From Polytrichum commune (taxonomy: Eukaryota; Streptophyta; Polytrichopsida; Polytrichales; Polytrichaceae): 64,000 nucleotides of DNA. The number at the start of each line of letters is the position of its first letter. Position 1 is the stretch's first letter. Positions 45,730 to 56,430 of the stretch are shown piece by piece. Position numbers and translations under genes: made by a program. The notes beneath the pieces are model-generated. The model ran no database searches and was not told the DNA's origin. It saw only the letters and a program-made list of their open reading frames with translations. The stretch is taken from assembly GCA_950295325.1 (NCBI GenBank), contig OX485804.1, forward strand, positions 58,018,429 to 58,082,428. The letters run 5' to 3'.

Positions 45730-47430
45730 TGTGTGTGTGCGGGCATTGTCGTAGCACGGTGGTGACGTATTCATTAAATTAACCTAATAAACGCGTAAAA
45801 CGTCACAGCCGCACCAAGTTCGTTCCCACGAAGAACCTGTGGTCGTTCACAACACAGAGGGAGGCAATCTTTTGCTAACACACACACAAGAAACACAAGA
45901 AACTAAGATAACACAAATCGGATTAAGAAATCCGGGATATTACGGAAATTATAGCACGGAAATTTCCGCCTTCCCGGTAGTGGGCCGAGGTAGGGAACAG
46001 AACACAAAGTATGGACAAGCTCCCACCCTAGAGTAGTAACAACAATAGACTCAGCGTCCCGAATCCATAGTATAACAACTATATACACTCCATTCTAAGA
46101 TTCTTTATTACGGGTCATGACTTCCGGGATAAAGTTTCCGTGATAGAGGTAGCGGATCTTACCTGTATTTCCACTATCCGCTAGATTTTTGACCGCGTCA
46201 CAAGGACAATAATTCTAGTGTTTTAGGCTAGAATGCTCAGAGAGACTTAGTAGTTGTTCATCAGGATCTCGCCCTTTGGGTTGGTTTCTCTGGGTTGTCT
46301 CCCTATCTCCACTTCCTCCTCCTAACTACTACTCCCTTAGACTGGTGTTATGATGGGGGCAGCCCTCCCTCGGGAAGGTGTCCCACTCAGGTATCTGACA
46401 CGTGCCACCCCCTTTGACGGGGGGAAAGGTGGAAGAAGTTTTGGGTCTACAAAACCAGCCTGATCCGCTTTCCGTGATGGCACAGTTTCCACTATACCAC
46501 ACGCGGAAACCGAATCCTCCCTCGAGAAAGGTGGAAACGCAACATCTGCGCTCCTATCCTCACAATGGGTAGCTTGTGTTGTTCCACTGGTTACAAAAGA
46601 TAAGACCCAGGGTATGCTGTTTTTCGTGACGGCGGGGCTAACATAGGGATGGGGCTACCACGCCTACCATCCGCGGTGGGAACCAAACGCCAGTCGCGGC
46701 AGGTGCATGAGTGTTCTAGACCAGTCCGTTACTACTGATCGGTATGATCCACCTCCAGGTCACGGCAAGCGGAAGGCGTAAACCAAAACTCTCCCCCTAC
46801 TATTGGACAGGTCTATCCACTACTGCTCATTGTCGGTCCCTAGTTGGACGGAGTAAGTGGGGAAGAACCTATCGTGTGCGCGGAACTCCCCTTGCCCAAC
46901 AACCCCACGGTGGGGTTCTTTCCCCTTGCTCGTCCAATCCTTTCCGCCTTTCTGTGCTTAAGATTCCTCCGCCCATCACCTGCTCACACAGGGGTGTTTT
47001 AACCACACGCACCTCGGGATATTACTGACCCCCTGTCCTATCACGGAATGCTAACCTAACAATCCTACACAGTGATAGGGAATGGCGGAAAACTCGGAAA
47101 CCTCAAGTACGGAAAGGAGGGACCACTTGCATTACACATGGACTTAAGACTCAACTTAAACCGAAGGTGGAGTAAAGCATAAGGTCTGAATTGAACAAAA
47201 GAATACTTGCATTGCAAAATGATGAGGAAAATACCGAAGTGCTCCCTCTTAAACCAAACTAACACCCACATGCCATGGTTTCCATGCTGGAAATTGCGGG
47301 CCACGTGGCAGTCTTGACAATCCACCTTATTGAGAGGTCAAAACCTAAACAAAGAAAATGACAAAGCACACAACTCGGGGCCAACTAATTACTTGCCCAA
47401 AACAACCTAAAATGGAATCCTAACTAAAAT
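45730..47430. other. GC-richer flank of the amber-split frame
   Basis: Base composition changes sharply near 45730 from AT-rich to balanced with many CCG and CGG words, and stays so to about 49345. This part has no long frame. It probably belongs to the same mobile unit as the frame at 47431-49272, for example as an untranslated region or LTR, but I find no matching second copy and no clear ends. Confidence 0.4.
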
Positions 47431-49272
47431 CTACTCCCTATCCTTCCGCTTCTTCAACTTGGCTTCCTTCTTATTCTGCTTCCGCTCATCGCGGCGGTCC
47501 ACTCTGTCCGTTGCCAATGATGGAGCACATGGTGGTGGCACTGACACCTCGTGTCCATCGGGCCTGGGAATCACTCCCACGTGGTCCACTGTCTCTGCAA
47601 CATCCGGCGCCAGTGGTGCGGACAGTTGGCTGTCCGGCGGAAATCCCGGAGCAAGTAGTGCAAGCGGCGGCAGATCCCGGGCAACCATCTGGAAAGCCAT
47701 GGTAGGGCTCGGTGGTGTTACCTCGGCCATGTGGCAGCCATCCAAGGTTTCCTTCCTAACGGTGGAAGAAACCGGTGGTGCCGTGATCGCCGTGATGTCT
47801 TCCACTTGGTCCACGTCTTCCTCATGTTGTTTTCCACCTCCTACCGCGGTACCCTGAATTTCCACCACATCATAAGGGGTCAAGTCGGAGTAGCTCGATG
47901 AGGTCTCCACTTCTTCCGATGACTCTACCGTGGTGGGAAACAACTCCGTGCAGCTAGCAATGAGGGCCTTCATTGCTTTCAAAGCTGCGTCCATCTTACT
48001 TCCTTGATCCATGATGAAGGTAACCATCTTCGACCCGGAAACGTGACCCGCATTCTTCAATTCCGCGTCGAACATCTTGGCCTTCCACCACACATTCCCC
48101 GGGATATCCACCATGTCACTCACATTTTGCACTGTGAGGGTGGTATCTTTCATTTGCTTCAGGAGCGTCTCTCGCTCCGCCTTCAACTTCCGCACTTGCT
48201 CCGTGGTCTTCCGATTTTCCGTAGTAAGGTGGTTCACCTTACGCTCCAGCTCCCCCAACCGGCGCGGATCTTGGATGACATCTTGTATTGCGACAACCAA
48301 ACTCTCCTGCGGAAGGTTGCCCACAAGTTCCCCCACCTGTTGCATTTGCAGCTCATACTCCGCAATCCGGGACCGAACTCCCTCCAGGTTGCGGATAATG
48401 GAATCCACTGGATTGTCCTCCAAGGTGAAGGTGGAGGTTCTACCTCCTCCGGGTTTGGTGGCGGACCTGGTCCGCGTCGCAAGATTCCCCAACATCAGTT
48501 TCCTCTTCTTAGACACAGGCCGCTCTTCGTTGCTGAAGTCCGCCACATCTTCCTCCTTCGAATACTACTGGCCCATCTCTAGTTCCGAGTCGGTGGTCTG
48601 GAGCTCACACATGATCTGATGCCATGTCCATTGGGTTTCCTCTTCGTCCGTGAGCAAGTTTTCATGCGCGTAAAGGTGGAAGAGGAAATAACCAATGTAG
48701 GAAGGTTGTCCGCGCTTAGTGTTGGTTGCCAACCGGTGCACCAACTCCCCAATGATACTTCTCCAATCCACCACATTCTTATCGGAGTATGCAAGAAGCA
48801 AGGTGGTGGCTAATGTGAGAATGATGTTGTAGGGCTTCTCTCGGCTCAAAATGGGTACCAAGAAAGCTAACATCCTTCTTTCTCTTTCGTGCTTGTAATT
48901 TTTCACAAAGTAGCCATATTTGGGGTCTAATTTCTTAGAGAACTTATCTCTGGTGCAATCCTCTTTCTTAGTGGCCATACCTTCCCCTCCCTGCTTGAAC
49001 CCGTAAACCCTACTCCACAATTCCGCATTCCACCTATCCGGTCGGCCCCGGATGGTAGAAGCGTAAACTTGGTCCACCTCCCCAGTGATCAATTCCCTCA
49101 CCATCTCCTCACATCGCACTCTCCAAGACTTTTCTAATAGCCTGAGGCAGCCCATACGCCTCAGATCTGCCTCCAGCTCATTATTCTCCTCTATGCTCGT
49201 GGGGGTGAAGACATGTACCTTACGGAGGGCTATCGGCTTATCCGATATCCTCCTCCGGGATTGGGTAGCCAT
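47431..49272 (-). pseudogene. Transposon-associated 612-codon frame split by one amber codon
   Basis: The frame starts at the ATG at 49272, runs 235 codons, meets TAG at 48567-48565, and continues in the same frame for 377 more codons to 47431. The first part is globular, with FSKKLDPKYGYFVKNYKHE and WRSIIGELVHRLATNTK, and resembles the uncharacterised proteins linked to plant transposons. The second part has a basic start (KKRKLMLGN), a coiled-coil-like stretch rich in Leu, Glu and Lys (about residues 330-385 of the joined frame), a Ser/Pro/Thr-rich linker and a Lys-rich end. No enzyme motif is seen. The stop is either an inactivating mutation or a readthrough site; its context, CAG TAG TAT, is not a known strong readthrough context. 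Confidence 0.6.
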
Positions 49273-49345
49273 GGCGGTTGCGGCCTGCGGTCGCCTGTGC
49301 GGTCCACTCCGTTCTAAGGTTTCCGCCGAAATGGAATTTCTACTA

Positions 49346-50590
49346 CAATCTTAATTTGATGATTTTAAATACTTTAAGGATTGTTATTTTTCTTCTCGCT
49401 TCGAAAAAAACTCACCTAACAATCTACACCTCAATTACTCTACTTATCTTGTTTTCCGTTGTCCTATCTATTCTTTGAACCTAAAAACATGGTTAATTAA
49501 GAATTTGGGAAACTGTGGGCCACAACATGCATGCATGTATATCTATTACAACTTTTGATCTAAATGGTTTATATTTTATTGATTTGTTTAACAATATACT
49601 CTAAGCTTTGTAATATCACACATGTAGCAACCAAAGTGCATGAATGTCTGTAGTGTTAAGATGGATGCGTAGTATAAGAAAATTAGTGTAACATATGACA
49701 TTATGAAATAACACAAAGTGCAATATTGTAATGTTGAAACTGATGATTGGTGGTAGATTGTGCACATTGAAAATGAAGGTTTGAATCATTTATGTCAACT
49801 ATGGACAATTCAACCGTAGATTCCAAATGATTTTGTGAATTTTGTCTGATGAAGATAAGTGACTAAGTTAGGTCCACTTACCTTAATATTATAAACTCTA
49901 TGATTGTTGCATTATATATATATATATATATAAAACCTCTTGGTGCTCCAAATTTTCTATTTGACATTTGTTCGATTTCATATTATTCAAATGAATATTT
50001 ATTTATTTATTTATTTATTTTGAAACCTCACAGTTGTTGTCAATCAAGATGGCATAGGTCCAAGCTACACTAAATATGATACTAAGTGTCACCTATTTTA
50101 ATTGTCGTGCTCAATACTAATTGTAAACTGCAATATAGTGTCACCAACACTAAATGTTAACCCAACATTATGTGCCATTCCTTACTTTTGAGGGGGGGGT
50201 ATAGATTTACAGTGTTGCAATTACTGTCACTTACCAAATTATTTTTATCCAGATTTCAATCATCCATGACAATGTTTCATCACAAGTTCATGACAAGAGA
50301 AGGTAGGGTTTTGGCCAATGGATGAACTCGTCCATCATCCATGACACTGTTTGTAAACTTACGCATAAAAAGTGTCATCCGAAAAGTCACCATAGTGACA
50401 TAAATTACCATATGACACTAAATATCATATTTAGTGTAGTTCATGACAATTTACAAACTTGATCTTCATCCACAAATAGAAGTTTCTTTTGTTGTAAAGA
50501 AATCATCCATAAGGTCATATAAACTCAAACATTCCCATGTATCATCTCTAATTTCTATGTGCATCCTTCCTCCTCCTCCTACTAAATAAA
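49346..50590. other. AT-rich intergenic sequence with simple repeats
   Basis: It holds an (AT)n run near 49912-49931, an (ATTT)n run near 49998-50020 and the palindrome at 50415-50437. A GATAAGTGACTAAGTTAGG end of the dispersed MITE-like family lies at 49855. No gene is recognised. Confidence 0.5.
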
Positions 50591-50591
50591 T

Positions 50592-50855
50592 AAACAACCA
50601 ACTTCAGGCAATCCGACGTGAATTTGAGCCTTTTGGCCTTACCGTGCTCGTTATTCCTCTTGGTACAGGGTGGGGTTTACTACCTAACTTGCAGTGGGTG
50701 GGTTCTTGGCTTCCTAACTACTTAGATAGTTTTTTTTTTCCCCTCCCCTGTCAAGTAGAGAGAAGATTCCACAGCGAGAAATGAACTGCCAACCACTCCA
50801 TTCGGAAATGGGTATCTCTCCACTATCACCGAGCAATTGAGGGTCATCTTGGATC
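50592..50855 (-). mobile_element. Second copy of the SINE at 20676-20939
   Basis: On the minus strand it is colinear with the first copy. Shared blocks are AGATGACCCT, ACCCATTTCCGAATGGAGTG, TCTTCTCTCTACTTGAC and CAAATTCACGTCGGATTGCC. The tail is again ATTT-rich. The B box is decayed and the flanking duplication (TAGTA..GGAGA type) is imperfect, so this is an older insertion than the first copy or has drifted more. Confidence 0.8.
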
Positions 50856-50865
50856 TCTCCTAGTA

Positions 50866-53702
50866 CTATGTGATTATCCTGTTCCACCCCATTCTTTCAT
50901 CGAATTCCTTTATTCTACCAAACATTTTCGGATATGTCGAGAGCTCAATAGGTAGAGAAGTAAGTTTCGTTAAGATCTTCTATGTTTGTTGCAATGCTTG
51001 TTTCTTTATAATGAGTGGGTTGGTGCAATTGGGTATGGCTTCTCCCTTAGACATGAGAGTGTTTAGAGAAATACAAATTAAGTGGGAAAACCGTCACTTC
51101 TTTTGGAGCCATCATAAGAGAATAACAAAATCCATGCCCATGGGCCTTGGTCTTTGGCATAGATTTGACGGACAAATGCACTTGAGACCATCCATTACGA
51201 AAATCATGCAATCTAGATACGACTTATGAAAGGGCAAGACCCTTGTTGATTTGGAATGATTGTGTAGAAGAAACACTAAGTGGAGAGTCCAAAGTTGCCC
51301 AAGTTCTTGACTTTGGTCCATTTAAATTTAGAAATAAGGGGTTGATGATTTCTTATTTATTTTAATGATTGAGATTAGCATTATAAGTTAGGTCAACCTT
51401 TGGTTAGTGATAACCATGATGTACGGCCGTGCGATCATTTAGCTTGCATATGAGTTTCATAGAGGGTTTTTTATTTCATCGTTACATGTGCTGGAATTTA
51501 GTTTCCACATGGGATAAAAGTGAGTTGTGGAGAATGTGAGCATGATACGTGGTAAATTTTGAGGGGAAAATATACATTTTGTGTTGGAATAGAGAGCCCT
51601 CTACAGTAGTTGATTTACTAACTCACATCGTTAGCTAATTCTCTTAGGTAGGTGGTGCGGTCATAATTTTAATTAGCTAGACTTTTGGTTAGCTAATCCT
51701 CACTAACTCGTAAGTTAGCCACTCTATTTTGTCTAATTGATTTGGGTTACAATTTGAAGTTACGTGTTGCTATAACTTTTTATCAACATTATCATGTTTC
51801 AACAACTAAGTTACATCGTAATCTTCGGTGTGCATACTAACTACTTATATTATTTGGGTAAAAAATGATACTCTTAGTAGAATGTCATAGCAATGCATAA
51901 CTCCAAATGGTAACCCACAAATTAGACAAAATAGTGTAATTCTCTTAACTAGGTGGTACGGGTGTATCCTTAATCAATGTTGTTCACATTCTACATGAGA
52001 ACTTTGATTTTCTTGAATATATGTTGGTTGATTCAAGTACCATTTCCTCTTTGTTCTAATGGTCAACAACACATAGCTCGAGCTCGAGCTCAAGCTTGCA
52101 AGTTTGGTGGGCCAAGGTAAAAGAATTTGGCCCTTTAAGTTACATGTGCCTATATTGGTGGAGCTTGGTTCCCCCTTATTTTGGATATGTTTTTAGGTTC
52201 AAGCTTGAAGCTAAACATGTTGTCATTAGGCTTGAACTTTGGAAATTAATTCCCCAAAGGTGAAGACTAACCTTGAGACCAAGCTCCACCATCTTAGGCA
52301 ATGCATGTAAGGGCTCAAATCCTTTTACCTTGACCCACCTGACTTACATGGATTGTCGATTCACGACACCTACCATGAGGGTGTGGGAAAACCCTACACC
52401 CTCCCAAGTTTGTTGTTAATATTTACTCCGTCCCAAAATGATTGTCCGGTTGATTTGCATGGCTAGAAATTTGAGGCTCAAAGTAAAATATTTTCACACC
52501 AAACTTTCATCATCAAGAAGTCTTTTGACACCGCAACTTCTAGGGGCAATTCGAAGTAGTTGATGTTTTCTATTTTAGGAGTCATACTTACAACTACTCA
52601 GTCCATGGTCATGGGGCCTTCTTAATCTTGCCAAAGTTAGGAACACGAACAATCATTTTGGGATGGAGGGAGTACATTCCTATTGAGTCCCATTGTAGGA
52701 GTCAATCAAAATGGAAAAGAGGTCTCTAGGCTATACAATCCTCTCTACATAGGTGTCATGAAACTTTACATGAGCTTGAGCTTAAGTTGTGTTGTGACAG
52801 TCTATGACAATGAGAGGAGACACACCTATTTGAAAATTATTAAGGTAGACTGGTGTTAATCCATCACCCCAAGAATGTGGATACATATATTTGAGTGGTG
52901 TGTGTCAAGTGTGCATCTAAGAACGGATGCCGTAAAGACTTGTTTTTAAAGAGATTGGACTATGTGCTCAAAATATGTTAACCGTTCTAGGCCCAATAAC
53001 CAATGTAATTGGGGGAGGGGGGATATGAGCATTTAATGAGCATGAGAATGTTCACTTTGATAATGGATAAGATATTTACTTTGGCTCCAAACACCAAAAG
53101 GAAAATTGCTACTACCTTGATCATCTAACCATCTCGTACTAATTGTGTGCTCATACCATAGGAGAAAAATATACAACCCTTATTTGGTTACTTTCTTACT
53201 AGGACACCTATATTTGAGTAAGTATGTTGTTTGGTGTGGCCCCAAGAACAAATACCAAAATAGCATGTGTTTAATGAGATTGGATTGCATGCTTAAAATA
53301 TGGTTACCATTCTAGACTTGATAATCAACATATTTGGGGGGAGGGAGAGGGGGAGGAAACCTATATGACCATTTAATGAGCACATGCATCTTTGATAATG
53401 AATAAGATTATCATTGAGCTCCAAAAATTAGACCAAAAGTTGCTATAACATCAATTTGTAGTTTCTAAGCATTTTGTACCAATCGTGTGTTTCATATCCT
53501 AGGAGAAGTGGGCTAGTTGGCAAAAGTAACCTGGTAAGATCCATATACCTTAACCCTAATGTTATTTGAAACCACATTGTGGTCTTGAGATCCGGGGCAT
53601 TACCCCCTTAGTGCCAATTGGAGGTCCTTTTTGAGAAGAGAATACTTTTATAGGGAGAGTGTGCAATAATAATTTACAAGCTATACAATAATCCACTATG
53701 TT
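50866..53702. other. Intergenic sequence with dispersed-repeat copies
   Basis: Two segments, 52880-53010 and 53225-53345, share AGAGATTGGA, TGCTCAAAATATG, a GTT.ACC.TTCTAG word and an AATAACCAA or AATCAACAT word with the repeat copies in the right B3 gene. A frame of 119 codons at 50870-51229 has no recognisable feature. Confidence 0.5.
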
Positions 53703-53715
53703 TTCCTCTCCACGA

Positions 53716-53806
53716 AGGCTTGGCCTAGGATGTTCTACGAACAGACACTTTATTCACTCCGGCCTCCTTCAGGAGGCCGGAGTTCTTCTTCTTCTTCTTC
53801 TTCTTC
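53716..53806 (+). mobile_element. 91-bp 5'-truncated SINE copy with perfect duplication
   Basis: A perfect 13-bp target-site duplication TTCCTCTCCACGA flanks it at 53703-53715 and 53807-53819. The body matches only the 3' end of the SINE at 40319-40687 (ACGAAC.GACACTTTATTCA, then the hairpin). The hairpin arms CCGGCCTCC and GGAGGCCGG pair perfectly although several bases differ from the other copy. The tail is (TTC)n rather than (TATC)n. Confidence 0.88.
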
Positions 53807-54449
53807 TTCCTCTCCACGATGGATAAGTTTATGTTGTTGACACCACGAATCCCTAGCTGGGTAATAAGGGCCTGGATCATACTCCAACAAGGAAGTGCAC
53901 TGGTCAAGAATCCTAGGGGAATGAAGCAATATGATTGGCTATGAAATGGGTTCTTCACCAGCCGGGGTGTACACTGCAACCAAGACATTATCCGGCCGAA
54001 AACTTCAAGCATGGACATAAAAACTGGCATGGGTGCCAACATGACAAAACACCTTTTGCTAGGGGAGTTCTTTGGAAGTCACGTTTCTCGAACAACTAGA
54101 AACTGGACCTCCGGAGAAGTCCAACTTCAAGCATTAGTTTTCCATCTTGTCCACCATACCAATTGTTGCCTCAAACAACCTTGTCTTGGGCTGAAATTCT
54201 TGACCAACTGGTGCACTTCTTCACCATACTCTAAACCAACCCTAAGGGTTAGTTATGAATCGAGGTGTGTTTGTGTACCAACCTACTAACTCCCCCACGT
54301 ACATTACCCCCACCACCCTACGTACCCACCTGCCGCCCTACGTACCCCCCGCGGGATCCCGGGCCGGGTGGGACCCGGGCATCTGGGCCGGGTGGCAAGA
54401 CAAACTCAGTCGTCGCCCCTCCGCTTAACTTTAACAATGTCTCCTAACA

Positions 54450-54612
54450 CCACGCATTCATTGCAGTGTATTCACTGTATTGCATCCGACTCGCTGGGTC
54501 CTCGTTCCGCGCTGCAATCTTGCCAGCTTCGTCGTCACGCTTTCAACATCGAATTCCACATTCACATGCAATCCACAACTTCTTCCACCTCTCTCTCTCT
54601 CTGGTCTCGTAC
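54450..54612 (+). other. Candidate non-coding leader exon of the right B3 gene
   Basis: A CT-rich stretch ends at TCTCTCTCTCTGGTCTCGTAC followed by the donor GTAAGA at 54613. CT-rich leaders are common in plants. The next convincing acceptor is TTCTATAG at 59019-59026, ten bases before the start codon of the B3 gene. The link between them is inferred and would make a leader intron of about 4.4 kb. Confidence 0.35.
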
Positions 54613-56430
54613 GTAAGAGATTTGCATCCTCCAGAGCTCATCGATCGGAATTGGCTATGAGTGAGTTAAGTAGTATTGCCAGCCTTGAATGTTCGTCCCA
54701 ATTGGTGCGAAGATTCTCAGGTTCGCCATCATTCCTTCCTTATCGTGTTGGTATGTGCGTGACCCATCTTTTAGGGCTAGGAAACGGGTTGGGTTATGTG
54801 GCAGAATGTTTCTGTGAGTGCAATTTGCTCCCATTGTCTGTGCAATATGCTCCTTCGGTTATAAGTGTTTTAAAAAAAAATTTTAAATTAATTAATTAAT
54901 TTTTGCTGGAGGTGAGGTGAGGTGAGTCTTCAAGGTACCATGTAACATTCAGATCCAATCCAGAACTTCCTGTCTCTATCATCATAAGTAAGCCAAGAGA
55001 TTTGCATCCTTCACAGCTCATCAATTGAATTTGGCCATGAGTGAGTTATTACTAGCCTTGAAGCTTCGTCTCAATTGGTGCGAAGATTCTCAGGTTCACC
55101 ATCAATTCCTTCCTCATCATGTTGTTATGTGCGTGACCCATCTTTTAGGGCTAGGAAATGTGTTGGGTTATGTGGCATAGATGTTTCTGTGAGTGCAATT
55201 TGCTCCCATTGTCTGTGCAAGTTGCTCCTACGGTTACAAGTTTATTTGTTTTGTTGCTCGAGGCGAGGCGGGTCTTCAAGGTACCTTGAGGTTGCTGCTA
55301 AGAATCAGTGCTAGATGTTGTTGCTCACTCTCAACTGAATCATCAATCATGTCGTATGTGGCTTTGCTTTGCCCAAAGAGTTGACTTGGTTGGGAATGTG
55401 CGCCAAGATTCGTGTGTATGCTCTTTCTCTCGATGGCTGCCAATATTTTTCTGGAGGACAAGGTGCACACGTGTCGTACATTCATATTGCTCCCTATTCA
55501 AATGTGACTTGAAGGGCTGGAGAATTGGTTTGGTCGTAATTTTTGGTTCGGTTTGTCCTTGGCTTAAGCTGAGTCTTCCACGCTTTCGCTCAATTGCTTT
55601 TTGTCGTTGGGTCTAAGCTGAGTCTTCTGAGGTACCTTGGAGTTTCTGCCAGGAATCTGCGCCAGATGTTGTTGCTCATTCTCAACTCATCAACTCAATC
55701 ATCACTCATGTAGTATGTGGCTTAGTTTTGCCTGAAGGGTTAATTTGGTTTGGAAATGGCCATGACTCGTGTGTATGTCTTTCTCTTGATTGCTACGAAG
55801 ATTTTCTGGGGGACATAGTGTGCACATGTCGCACATTCATATGTGACTTGGCTTTTTCTTTGAAGGGCTTGGAAATTGGTTTGGTTGTATTGTATGTTTC
55901 GGTTTGGTCCTTGGATTGAGCTGAATCTTCCAAGCTTTCGCTGAATTGCTTCAAAGATTCTGTGTAAGATGTTGTTATCACTATCGTCAATCAGTTCCTT
56001 TCCTTCTGTTATTATGAGTATTATGTGTGTGACTCAGCTTTGTTGCTTCAAGGGCTGGGAAATGGGTTGCTGCAAACATTATGTGACAAATTGTTGTTTC
56101 TGTAGATGCAATTTGCTCCTCCCTGTTGTCTGTGTCTCCTTGGTTGCATTGTTTTGTTTTGTCGCTGGATCTGAACTGAGCCTTCAAGGTGCCTTGGAAT
56201 TGGTGCTAAGAAACCGTGCAAGATGTTAACTCTCTCTCTCTCTTTCAACTTAATCATCACTCATGGAGTAAGTGCCTTAGCTTTGTCTGAAGGGTAGGGA
56301 AAGTGATCAAGATTATTTGTGTTTGTGCTTTCCCTCTTGATTGTAGCCAAGATTTCTGAATCTGGGAGGCATATTCCACATGCCTCGCACATATTAGAGT
56401 TATGCTTTACCCTCTGTGTGGCGTTTCGTT
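54610..56430 (+). repeat. Imperfect tandem repeats in the presumed leader intron
   Basis: Units share AGATTTGCATCCT, GGTGCGAAGATTCTCAGGTTC, TGTGCGTGACCCATCTTTTAG, GTGCAATTTGCTCCCATTG and TCTTCAAGGTACC. Clear starts lie at about 54615 and 54990. Later units (about 55310-55620, 55650-55940 and 55960-56430) are more diverged and share mainly GTTGTTGCTCA, TCATCACTCATG, CCTTGG and ATTTTGT words. The first unit begins right at the proposed donor. Confidence 0.75.

Noticed and set aside
45740-47070. Solo LTR next to the amber-split frame
   Set aside because: Candidate TG and CA ends exist but no target-site duplication, second copy, polypurine tract or primer-binding site could be shown.
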